Positions 55,678 to 64,000 are shown, numbered from the stretch's first letter. The stretch is DNA of 64,000 nt from Selaginella moellendorffii (GCF_000143415.4 NW_003314360.1:585682-649681), one strand, 5' to 3'. Notes: a model not told the origin generated them from the letters alone. Translations and numbers: made by a program.

Positions 55678-56760
55678 TTAATGAATCTCACCTTGAACCC
55701 GGGTTATGAATGCTCTTGCTGCATCTCTTGCATGGTCTGGCAAGGTGATGGTGGCACTCTGCTTCCGCATCCAACCATGCACAACATTATCCACCAATAT
55801 GCTCATGCTGGGATCCCTTGGATTCAGCACCCATCTCTTTTCTAGGCAATCCTTCGTATATCCGGAACTTAGCTTGAACCACTCCACAGTTACATTGAAG
55901 GAGTTAGTTTCTGCGTCCTCCTCTGCATCAGTGGTGCAACGCCCCACCCATATCATTTGTTTTTTATTACTGGGTCTGACAAGCATGACCATTCCTTTGC
56001 AGACCTGTACTGGATTGAATGCTGAATCCGGCTTCTTGTTCCTCGGCCCACAATAGTGATCCTCAACATCGTTATCTGTCACTGCATTTCTTGTTCCGCT
56101 ACTATCTGGTGCTCTGGGTTCTGGCCAAAAGGACTCTTCCAATTCTTCATATACAACCGGCCCATTTTGGATAGCAAATATAATCTTCTCCCAGTATTCG
56201 AGCAAAGGCTTGCACCTCTTAAAATAGGATTCTCCACCAAACACCAACCCCCTCTTCTAGAAGGCAATATGCTGTCTAATCCCGGCCACTATACTTTCCT
56301 GGTCTTTGAGTCCATCCGGGTGCATTGGCCGTGGGGAACCCTGAGGAATCATAGGTTCCTCAGTTATGGGATCTCTCTTGAAGAGTTCAATGCCGTCCAC
56401 TGGCAGCCACACTGTGTCCCATTCTCTCATCTTGTACCTCATCACTGGAGCACCGTCACGCATGCTGAAATGAAATTGAAGACGTTTGGAGTGGCCAATC
56501 AGCATTTTGGATCCGTCCCTGATGTAGCTTCTTACAAACCCCTTAAAGTCTGGAACCTCTGTCAGAAGTGCAGCTTCAACAGTGCCTTTGATGCAATTTT
56601 GGAATTCATTGTAGAGTTGTGGGAGGGTGAGGACATTGGATTGCCAGAGGGACTCTGCCAGGTGACTGAACATGGCATCGACGTCTTCATGAGTGTGCCC
56701 AACCATGAGAAAGCCAAGTGTAACCGTTTCAAATATGCCTCAAATATATCTCAAGAGCAA
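55678..56760 (-). pseudogene. Protein remnant with GHTHEDVD motif (DUF7869-like)
   Basis: On the minus strand one frame runs GIFETVTLGFLMVGHTHEDV..., MFSHLAESLWQSNVLTLPQL, and MRYKMREWDTVWLPVDGIEL. It reaches a TAG at 56257-56259 and goes on in the same frame (LVFGGESYFKRCKPLLEYWE, GMVMLVRPSNKKQMIWVGRC) to a stop at 55678. 'FLMVGHTHEDxD' is the hallmark of a domain found in uncharacterised, often repetitive genes of plants and animals, sometimes thought to be transposon-derived. That assignment is from memory of the motif. The upstream end is unclear (a stop lies near 56755). Function unknown. One premature stop suggests decay. Confidence 0.5.
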
Positions 56761-56840
56761 GAGACGTTGGTTAGAAGGCGGCTCAACCACAACATCGAGC
56801 AGAGAAGCTGCAGGACTGCATATTATCATAACAGGATTCT

Positions 56841-59800
56841 TTTTTTTTCCCTGGATGAAGCTACCCTAGAGCGCTGATTCGTATGTGATTGCAGCTCCTC
56901 CGGTTGACGTTCGTTTGAGTACCGCTGCTGCACCTTCCCATACTTCCTGTGCTGCCGGACATTCCCATAAGATGTGTCGCTGAGTTTCTGTGGCGCCACA
57001 GGTCTTGCAGGCTGTGTTCGGAAGATGTATGGCGACCAGAGAGGGAAGACGTTCTTGTTGGGCCAGCCACATGAAGTAGCGGTTCTTAGCTGACCAGCGC
57101 CCCTTCCAGATCTTGTTGATGCAGTGTGAGTGGTTCCTGGAACAGATCTGTTGGGCCTTTGCTTTCCGGATGAGGGAGGATCCAGTCGGCACCCTGATCA
57201 GTTTGCGGCCTAGCTTGGTCTCGTACTGGAAGAAGTCCTTGCACGTGGTTCCCCTCCAATGCCACTCTGCGGGATCCCACTTGAGTTCGTCCAAGGTTTG
57301 TTGGTGGAACCAGTAGAGGCGAGCGTATTGGTTTTCTGGGATCAAAGGATCAATGTTGGCAGTTTTTTTCTCCATTTGAATCACTCTGATCGGTTTAGCT
57401 CTGCTCATGTCAGGGAGGTCCTCGTACTCGGGGATAACGATGGGGTACAAGCGTCCGGTCTGTCCTGCCTCGAAGACTAGTCTGTAAGCCACAAATTTTT
57501 CCTTTCCAATTTGCCAGCTTACCTCGCCTATCCGTCCAACACCGCCTTGGATTTTGCTAAGTTCCCTTGCCAAGGTTCTCGCCTATGGTACCAGCTCCTA
57601 CTTGGTCTCAGCTACTCACTGCACGAGCAACGGAGTGTTAGCCACCATCCACGGATTCCCAAATCACTCCCAATCCCCCTCCCCGGGTTAGACTGGACTT
57701 AAGGTTCGGCTACACTCCCCGCAAGCACAAGCAGCCAAGCACACCAAGCTTCCAGGTTCCTAACATCCTTTGGTACCACAAGACTTGATCATGGGACCCT
57801 CTAAATCCCAAGTCTTGAGTGCAACACTTGCTTCGGGACGCCGGGGCGAAACACCGTGGCTTAGCGGCCCGGTATGGGTACCTCTCGCCCCCCACTTCCA
57901 TCCCGAAGGAAGGCCCAAGCCCCTAGGCAGGGCGAGGACCAATGAGCCGCATGGTACTCAAGTGGGGCACCACTCCACTTGAGCCGGGAGCACCGCAATC
58001 GGTTTCCCTTTCGAGAGTGGGAGCTGCTCTTGTGCACTTCCTTGGATGGCCCCTCCGGCACCAGCCAAGTCCATGCTCACTCCCACCCAAGGCCCCTTAG
58101 TCCCAGTCCCAACCTCAAGTCGGTTTGGAAGCCCAACTGGAGAGTCCCTTCAAAATTGGTTCCTGGACCTCACTATCCCTACTATACTTTTGGAACCCCC
58201 TGCAGCCCCCCCCCCCTGGGGGACGCACGCTTTGGGCTTTCACCCCTTGACCCGTATTAGTATTTGGACTTAGTCTCTGGCTCGATCTCGGATCCGATTT
58301 CGGATCCGACTTCGGATTCGGTCTCGGACTCGATCGCGGACTCGATCTCGGACCCGATCTCGGGCCCGACCTCGGACTCGACTTCGGACTCGGTCTCGGA
58401 CCCGATTTCGGATCTCGGACTCCGTCTCGAACTCGGTCTCGAACTCGGACTCGAACTCGGTCCCCGAGTCGGTCTTGGACTCGATTCCGGACTCTATCTC
58501 GAACTCGGTCCTAGAGTCGGTCTTGGACTCGATCTTTGACTTGGTCCCATCCGATGAACTCTTTGTCATTTTGGTCATGCTTTCGGGGTTCCCTTAGCCT
58601 ACGACACCTCGGCGAGTTGGTTCCTTACATAGTCCCGATGCCATGTTGGGGAGGGTGCATACGATCGATTCATCCACCTTCCACCAACGATGGTGCTGAT
58701 CTTCTTGCAGGTTTAGTTGTTCAAGGCATGCGTGTTTGGCTGCTAAAAAGGCTGTCTGGAATTTACGCATCCTGTGTTCTGAGATGGTTAATCCGTAGAA
58801 AGCACTGATTCGGTCGCAGTTGTGGGCCGTCTGGTTGGGCTGGATCATGGTGTCTGCCTCTGCGAAGGTTCTCATCCCTGCTCTGTGCAGGTCTCTGCAT
58901 GTCTGGTCCAGGCCGCGATCCTCTGAAGCTCCGAGCGTTTTACCCTTGACAGCGAAGAGTTTGCTCAGGAAAATTGGCTGCCGGTCCAGTTGTTCTTTGG
59001 TACGAGGTGGTTTACGTTCCAGCTTGCACTTGAATTGCCTCCAGAGCTTGAACAGCTTTCCTGAAAATGTGTGAGCCTTTGTCATTTTGAGTTTGGTGTC
59101 TGAGAAGAGCCATTGTTCATCTGACGCCCAGTTTTGTCTGGTGTGCTCATTCCTGTCCGGGAGGACTTTCAAAAATTGTGCTCGCAGCAGTATTCTCCAT
59201 GGTTGGTGGCCAGGCATGAGCATCCTTGTGAAAATCTTGAAGAGAAGTGCCTTGCATTGTTCTTCGATGTCAATAATATTGAGGCCCCCTTCGTGCTTCG
59301 GAAGTGTTACTGACCGCCAGTTGACCTTTGCTCCACCACGCGACACGCAGGAGGAGCCTTTCCAGACATAGGTTCGAATGAGTTGGTTCATTTCCTGGAT
59401 CGTTCGCCTGTCCATGTTCCAGCATGCTGCCAGGAACCAGATCGCTCCAAGCAGGATGCTGTTAGCCACCACGCAGCGTGCTGAGAACGATAGTTTTCTG
59501 CTCGCCCAAAACTTGAGTTGATCCCTTAGTTTTGTTACAGCTTTTTGGTTCTGGGGTTCTGGATCATATTGGCGTCCCACTTGAAATCCTAGGTAGCGGG
59601 TGGTCTCCTCTGTGTCCAGCCATTTGAAACCCAGCTCCGTGCCCCATGTTGGAGGTCTGCCGGGGGGGAGCCATAGTCCTACCGATTTATGCCAGTTTAT
59701 TTTTGATCCCATGGCCTCATTGAAAAAGTCCAGGTCCCTTTTGACATTTGAGAGGTTCTCCGGTGATCCCTCCACGATCAGGCTTGTGTCATCTGCAAAG

Positions 59801-59937
59801 GCTGAGGATAGGAGGTCCTCCTTTGAGGCTTCGGTCATGTCCTGAAGTGCGGCGCCACAGCCTGGAAGGGGCATGCCTTTTGGACCCTGTGGTCGGGCGA
59901 GGTAGTAGGCCAGAGCATCCGCAATAAACAGGAACAG
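56841..59937 (-). mobile_element. LINE L4: 5' end capped by TTTAGGG, interrupted by an LTR
   Basis: Minus-strand RT C-terminal half (59937-58594: LLSSAFADDTSLIVEG with FADD, ETTRYLGFQVGRQ, WFLAACWNMDRRTIQEMN) and zinc-binding part (57573-56866: YFMWLAQQERLPSLVAIHLP, ACKTCGATETQRHILWECPA). They are separated by LTR sequence at about 57582-58606. The 5' truncation point (FLFIADALAYYLAR at about 59937) passes straight into TTTAGGG repeats. The 3' side ends inside the zinc region near 56866 with a run of A (on the minus strand, about 56841). The break between halves changes frame by one base. Confidence 0.85.
57582..58606 (-). mobile_element. LTR of the second hexamer-array subfamily, inside LINE L4
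   Basis: On the minus strand it starts TGTCGTAGGCTAAGG (58606) and shares 'agttcatcggatg' and the hexamer array (58262-58548) with 23451-23718. A poly-C tract (58205-58219) and 'ctactatacttttggaaccccc' match the other LTRs. The right end is clear. The left end (57582-57586) is uncertain and I could not confirm a target duplication. CCTCG (58607-58611) against TCTCG (57577-57581) is only four of five. Confidence 0.75.
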
Positions 59938-60032
59938 GTTTAGGGTTTAGGGTTTAGGGTTTACCGGTTTAGGGTTTAGGGTTTAGGGTTTAGGGGTTTA
60001 GGGTTTAGGGTTTAGGGGTTTAGGGTTTAGGA
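59937..60032 (+). repeat. TTTAGGG array between LINE L4 and the Penelope-like element
   Basis: About 13 units, including TTTAGGGG and one TTTACCGG variant. It caps the truncated 5' end of LINE L4 and adjoins the 3' end of the Penelope-like element. Confidence 0.95.
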
Positions 60033-60180
60033 TTTTGGAATTGTGATTAGCCAAAAGCACTCCACATTGCTTGATCCAGTGGAACTCAAGAATGCTAGAG
60101 ATCGGCTATGGCAATCTGAGATAAGAGGAAAAACTAGAGAAAATTTATAATGAAAATTTCACTAAAGGGAAAGGAAATAC

Positions 60181-60250
60181 ATTGGCATGACAACCCGAGA
60201 CCGGTTTCGTCCTTTTTGGGACTCATCAGCCGGGTGTAGTCGCCATGAAA
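60181..60250 (-). ncRNA. Hammerhead ribozyme motif in the Penelope element
   Basis: On the minus strand CTGATGA (60229-60223) is followed by stem II: GTCC (60222-60219), loop CAAAAA, GGAC (60212-60209). The conserved GAAA (60208-60205) comes next, then a self-complementary CCGG (60204-60201) as a minimal stem III, and TC (60200-60199) with predicted cleavage after 60199. Stem I pairs TCGGGT (60198-60193) with ACCCGG (60235-60230, one G-U pair). Further pairing of GTC/GAC and GCC/GGC is possible beyond an internal loop. All catalytic-core bases are present. The two-base-pair stem III suggests action as a dimer, as in other Penelope-type hammerheads. Confidence 0.88.
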
Positions 60251-60756
60251 ATGGTCTAACCTAGCCCCTCTTTTCCTCTATTTATACCCAGATGCCTTAA
60301 GAATATTCAAGAAGCTTTGAAAATATCCAACTGTTTTAGAATTTCAAAGATCTTGTGGTGGAGTGTGAGCAGGCAAGCTTGGAGGAACAGCCTCACAGAC
60401 TTGGTTGTCACTAGCCACTTATCTTATATATTATGATGGTGGTATTGATTGCTATTATTATGAGTTTATTTTCTACAAATTTTGGTTTGTAGAAAATAAA
60501 ATATGAGTTTTAATGACATCTTTGTGCAAGGCACAAGATGTGATAGTCCCTTGAAATTTCAGAAAAATTTCAGAGAAGAGGTGGTGGTGATTTTAATTAG
60601 CTCAGTATATTTCCCTCAAATTTTGTTTGTAGAGAATAGATGTGAACTTCAATGACATCACTGTGCAAGGCACAAGATATAATAATCAATTGAAATTTCA
60701 AAAAAGTTGAAAATTTCAAAGACTGAAATAGGAAATAAACAAGCTTAGTGGTGTGA

Positions 60757-61075
60757 AGCTTATTCATAGCAGTATATTGTGAACGGTGATGGTGATGGAT
60801 ATCAGCCATGCAGCACGTCCTAATTGTTCCTTATCATGTTTAATAGCCAACCTCAAAAGTTATTTCAAAGCATCAGAATATTCCAGGAATATTCCACTCC
60901 GACTTTGCAAGAGGTAGCTTATTCATAGCAGTATATTGTGAACGGTGATGGTGATGGATATCAGCCATGCAGCACGTCCTAATTGTTCCTCATCATGTTT
61001 AATAGCTAACCTCAAAAAATATTTCAAAGCATCAGAATATTCCAGGAATATTCCACTCCGAGTTTGCAAGAGGTA
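60757..61075. repeat. 159-bp tandem duplication in the Penelope 3' region
   Basis: Two units (60757-60915, 60916-61074) differ at only a few positions. A third start ('ggtagctt') follows at 61075 and a short piece at 61096. A second, more diverged duplication ('gacatc..tgtgcaaggcacaaga') is seen at about 60515 and 60655. Confidence 0.9.
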
Positions 61076-61098
61076 GCTTTGGGCAAGTCCAAGGTAGC

Positions 61099-63255
61099 TT
61101 ATTCATATGGTGGGAGTCTCGCTGAAACCAAGTGGGAAGCAAGGTTTGGGGACCGTGTCCAGCATGTGATCACTCTGGGGAGTGAGTCTGATGGAACTTC
61201 AGAAATCACCTGTTTAGGGTTTAGGGTGTTCCCCACATCAAGTGCCGCACTATGGAGAGTATAAGGCAGCTTGAAAATGAGGGGGGCCTGTAGACTATTG
61301 CTACTGGATTTGCGTGATGGAGAGTAGAGCACATTATCTCGGTCCGTATAATGGATTGTCCGGAAAGCTTCAATAAGGAAGGCTCTTGGGTATCCACGTG
61401 CACGGAGACGAGTATAGAAAAGCTTGCGAATTGCACAGAAGCTCTCAGGGTTACTCTCTCGTAGGAGGTAATGCCGAAGTTCAGCACGAATAAAGGCAAT
61501 CTTTTGGTGTCGAGGATGCGTTGAGTTCCATGGAAGATATTGGTATGCATTTAGTGGCTTTTGAAAGGTGGTGGAGTCTAGGCACCTGCATTTCTCAAAG
61601 CGTGGGCCTTTGAAAAAATGGATGTCTAGAATATCCATAGATTCAAATGAGATCACTGAGGTGATCTTTATAGAATTGCAGAGGCTTCCATAGCTAGCCA
61701 ACCAGCATTCCAAGCTCTCTTTTGATCCATCCCAAATTCCGACACCATCGTCAATATATCTCTTAAGATATATTGGCCATTTAGAAGAGGTGGCCTTAAA
61801 CTCGTCCTCGAGGGAACAAAGAAAAAGGCAAGCATACACCACAGCAAAGTTTGACCCCATAGCAGTGCCTCGGATTTGAAGGAAATAACTCCCATCGAAC
61901 TCAACATAATTGTGTTCAAGGATGAGTCCTGCAGCAGCCATGATAAAGCGTGCTTGCATTGAATCTCCAAAATTTCTATATACAAATTTATGGAGGCAAT
62001 AGAGCCCTTCACGTGTGGGAATGCTCGGGTAGAGCGACTCCACATCAAAAGTGAAGAGGAGGCAGTCTTTTGGGAGCTGTTGTTTATGAAGATCATGAAG
62101 GAGGGTGTGGGAGTCCATAAGAAAGGTTTCCTGTTGGAGGAGAATGCCAAAAAGTTGGCGGTGGAGCCATTTTGCAAGTGGCTCCCAAATGTAGCCAACA
62201 TAGCTAGCAATTGGTCTCCCACGAATTGGCTGCTTGTGTATTTTTGGAAGAAAATACAACAAACAAGCTTTACGTGGAGGTGAGGGCAAAGTGATGAGGT
62301 ACTTGGCTGTGTTCTTGTCCAGCCATGAGCAAGATTTATACTTCAGGAGAAGTTCGAGGAGGCGCTCATGCATGGGTTGATGTGGAATCGACTCAACTCT
62401 CTTGTAGACAAGAGGATCATTGAGTTGGCGCATAGCCTCTTGAATGTACCACGTGCGGTCCAGAACAACTACGCCAAGGTTTTTGTCGGCTGGTTTAATC
62501 ACAATACTATGATCGTGTCGCAGCGCAAGGACTGCATCACGTCTCCATCCTCTTAGAAAAGATCGAGGTCTTTTACAACAGGAAAGACGTTGGAGAAGGT
62601 GCTCTCGAATGCGGGCAACTCGTGACTCCATGTGCCAGGAAGCAGGGGGAGGATCAAAGTTTGGGTTGGGAACCCGAAACTCTGGTATAAGACTGTTGCT
62701 GTCCTTAAACGAATGACGAAGACGGACTGAGCGTTGAAAGTCATCTAAGCATTCCATAATCTTTTTGGCCGTGAGAGGCACTGGATTAGGAATGAATGAG
62801 AGCCCAAGAGCAAGGAGGCGCTTTTCAGCGGCACTCAACATGCGAGAAGACAAATTGTGAACAGCACCAATCTCCACTCTATTTTCTAGCTGGGAAACTT
62901 TTTGATTGCCGGCAAAATGAAGTAAAGCTTCATGCGGGGCAATCAAAGGTAGCCAGAAACTTTTGCCTTGCCTTTTCTGTCCACAGGCACTGCCGTAACT
63001 GGAGAGTGCGGGCGTTGCTGTGGAGGCGAGTTTCTTCCCAAGCCATAGCGTTGGGTTCGTTCGTGGAGTGGGGTGTTGTTGTGGTGCTGTGAGGGCTGCA
63101 TCTCTTGTCCTCTGGGAGGTGAAGGTGGTTTCTGGTTCTGAGTTGGCTGGCGTTGTTGGGCTGCTGGAGGAGGTCGTGGTGTAGTCTGGCGCCCTCGGCC
63201 GCTTGGCCAGTTCGGTTGGGACCGTGGGGGTCGACCGTTTCCTCGAAACTGGCAT
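61099..63255 (-). CDS. Penelope-like reverse transcriptase, 718 residues, no GIY-YIG
   Basis: ATG at 63255 (MPVSRKRSTP). Residues 1-100 are Ser/Thr/Pro/Arg-rich. Conserved landmarks: IKPADKNLGVVVLDR (253-267), YFLPKIHKQPIRGRPI (334-349), motif A FDVESLYPSIP (403-413), motif B GTAMGSNFAV (463-472), motif C RYIDDG (499-504), and a late PNLASHLVSARLP stretch (703-715) like the 'NL.d.LV' block that ends Penelope RTs. Nothing resembling a GIY-YIG nuclease follows, so the protein belongs with the endonuclease-deficient group. That group is related to telomerase RT and thought to prime on exposed 3' ends. The frame is open throughout with catalytic aspartates present. Residues 677-681 are encoded by telomeric repeats. 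It may be a recently active copy. Confidence 0.92.
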   Translation of the reverse strand: MPVSRKRSTPTVPTELAKRPRAPDYTTTSSSSPTTPANSEPETTFTSQRTRDAALTAPQQHPTPRTNPTLWLGKKLASTATPALSSYGSACGQKRQGKSFWLPLIAPHEALLHFAGNQKVSQLENRVEIGAVHNLSSRMLSAAEKRLLALGLSFIPNPVPLTAKKIMECLDDFQRSVRLRHSFKDSNSLIPEFRVPNPNFDPPPASWHMESRVARIREHLLQRLSCCKRPRSFLRGWRRDAVLALRHDHSIVIKPADKNLGVVVLDRTWYIQEAMRQLNDPLVYKRVESIPHQPMHERLLELLLKYKSCSWLDKNTAKYLITLPSPPRKACLLYFLPKIHKQPIRGRPIASYVGYIWEPLAKWLHRQLFGILLQQETFLMDSHTLLHDLHKQQLPKDCLLFTFDVESLYPSIPTREGLYCLHKFVYRNFGDSMQARFIMAAAGLILEHNYVEFDGSYFLQIRGTAMGSNFAVVYACLFLCSLEDEFKATSSKWPIYLKRYIDDGVGIWDGSKESLECWLASYGSLCNSIKITSVISFESMDILDIHFFKGPRFEKCRCLDSTTFQKPLNAYQYLPWNSTHPRHQKIAFIRAELRHYLLRESNPESFCAIRKLFYTRLRARGYPRAFLIEAFRTIHYTDRDNVLYSPSRKSSSNSLQAPLIFKLPYTLHSAALDVGNTLNPKQVISEVPSDSLPRVITCWTRSPNLASHLVSARLPPYE
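61213..61227 (+). repeat. Telomeric repeats inside the Penelope reading frame
   Basis: TTTAGGGTTTAGGGT on the plus strand encodes residues T677-K681 of the RT protein on the minus strand, within the sequence GNTLNPKQ. Confidence 0.95.
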
Positions 63256-63440
63256 TGGCCACCTCTGCCAGTCATGGCTGGCTGGGAACCAAGCATGGTT
63301 GGAGATTGCCGGTGCACGGGACCCCTTGAAGAAAAACCCGGGGCATCAGAATGGGTGGGAGGAGTCCCAGTAACCACATTGCGCCCCTGCTCGTTTCCCT
63401 GCCGTCCATGGCTAATGTCACGCTCGAGAGAAACATTGCG

Positions 63441-63789
63441 GTTTAGGGTTTAGGGGTTTAGGGTTTAGGGTTTAACGGTTTAGGGTTTAGGGTTTAGGTT
63501 TTAGGCGCGTTTAGGCGTTTAGGGTCAAAGGCACCCCGGGTTTAGGGTTTAGGGTTGAGGGTTTTTGGGGAGGCGCGTTTAGGCGTTTAGGGTCAAAGGC
63601 ACCCCGCGTTTAGGGTTTAGGGTTTAGGTTTAGGGTTTAGGGTTTAGGGTTTATAGGGTTTAGGGTTTAGGATTTAGGCGCGTTTAGGCGTTTAGGGTCA
63701 AAGACACCCCGTGGTGTTGCAATCCGGCGAGATTGCGGCACCACTTTGTGCAGTCCGGTTTAGGGTTTATGGTTTAGGGTTTAGGCGCG
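63441..63789 (+). repeat. TTTAGGG arrays alternating with LINE 3'-tip fragments
   Basis: Runs of TTTAGGG and variants are separated by four copies of the motif GCGCGTTTAGGCG followed by TTTAGGGTCAAAG and a CACCCC box (near 63505, 63573, 63678 and 63783). The third copy extends 30 bp further (tgttgcaatccggcgagat) before another telomeric run. The motif is the extreme 3' tip of the LINE family in antisense. Confidence 0.9.
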
Positions 63790-64000
63790 TTTAGGCGTTC
63801 AGGGTCAAAGACAGCCCACGGTGCTGCAATCCGGCGAGATCGCTGAACGTGTATGTACATTCCCCATGTCCCAATGGGACTAATACAAAAAATGGGCGTG
63901 CCGCCCTCTCAATGAGCTACTCTACGTGATCCTCATATGCCGCAGCTAGACCTAGTCCTGGAGTAGAAGTGGACGTGGTCGTCTCGAGCGAATCATGTCG
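63784..64000 (-). mobile_element. LINE 3' end, continues beyond the window
   Basis: Antisense LINE terminus (gctgcaatccggcgagatcg, atgtatgtacattcccc, gggcgtgccgccctctcaatg) followed by sequence matching 30700-30860. It is joined on its 3' side to TTTAGGG and oriented like LINE L4 and the Penelope element. The window ends within its 3' region, so the coding part is not visible. Confidence 0.9.

Larger units (their letters stand above)
60033..63440 (-). mobile_element. Endonuclease-less Penelope-like element flanked by telomeric repeats
   Basis: One long RT frame (63255-61099), about 1.07 kb of 3' sequence with a hammerhead motif and a 159-bp tandem duplication, and about 185 bp of 5' sequence. 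Its 3' end meets TTTAGGG at 60032 and its 5' end meets TTTAGGG at 63441. With TTTAGGG on the plus strand pointing right, the 5' end of the element faces the chromosome end. This is the polarity known for telomere-associated, GIY-YIG-less Penelope elements. No second hammerhead or long terminal repeat is visible on the 5' side, so the copy is probably 5'-truncated. Confidence 0.9.

Noticed and set aside
57577-58611. Clean target-site duplication around the LTR in LINE L4
   Set aside because: The right boundary is clear, but the left one is not, and the best pair (TCTCG/CCTCG) matches only four of five bases.
61099-61300. Degenerate GIY-YIG domain at the end of the Penelope RT
   Set aside because: The last 70 residues lack any GIY or YIG-like spacing and end with the conserved RT-tail block. 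Downstream sequence has no open frame.
63256-63440. Second hammerhead or upstream terminal repeat on the 5' side of the Penelope element
   Set aside because: No CTGATGA...GAAA arrangement is present there. The copy appears 5'-truncated.

Overview
The window reads as nuclear DNA of a land plant, most likely a lycophyte of the Selaginella type. The supporting signs are plant-type TTTAGGG telomeric repeats, very short GT-AG introns (46-69 nt in the three genes where I could place them), PPR, thaumatin-like and plant ROCO genes, and a heavy load of retroelements. The species assignment is an inference. Most of the sequence is mobile DNA and few intact genes remain.

Layout. 1-900: a decayed unknown gene on the minus strand. 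1160-14906: a nest of LTR elements of one family whose LTRs carry GGACTC/GAGTCC hexamer arrays. A solo LTR sits inside an older LTR with target-site duplication (TSD) CTATT. A second, largely non-coding element (M, minus strand, 6093-14877) sits inside an older relative (P, plus strand), and M's own 3' LTR is split by another solo LTR (TSD TCACC). 16507-22888: a broken diacylglycerol-lipase-like gene whose first intron acceptor was hit by a 4.9-kb Ty3/gypsy element (16847-21759, TSD TAGGC). 22980-31875: a gag remnant, an LTR scrap and rearranged LINEs whose 3' ends run into telomeric repeats. 32156-37990: a nearly full-length but mutated LINE of a second type. 38126-43560: an unknown decayed ORF pair, a third LINE type and PPR pseudogenes. 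44379-45230: an apparently intact thaumatin-like gene. 47943-52391: an LRR-ROCO gene with frame problems. 53170-56760: an unknown gene and a 'GHTHEDVD' protein remnant. 56841-64000: a telomere-type stack of LINE, telomeric repeat, Penelope-like element, telomeric repeat with LINE tails, and another LINE.

The most interesting part is the right-hand end. A 718-residue Penelope-like reverse transcriptase with no GIY-YIG endonuclease lies between TTTAGGG arrays. Its 3' end faces the array that would have primed it, and its 5' end is capped by the next array. The element carries telomeric repeats inside its own reading frame and a well-formed hammerhead ribozyme motif downstream of the ORF (minus strand, about 60181-60250). 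LINEs in the same stack have the same polarity: 3' end joined to telomeric repeat, 5' end truncated and, in one case, capped by TTTAGGG. The simplest reading is a community of unrelated retroelements that use chromosome 3' ends as primers. Endonuclease-deficient telomeric Penelope elements and hammerheads in Penelope elements are known as classes. The mixed LINE plus Penelope stack with LINE-encoded telomere-like tails is the part I would examine first.

All boundaries, TSDs and splice sites were read by eye. Domain calls rest on motif recognition, not searches.
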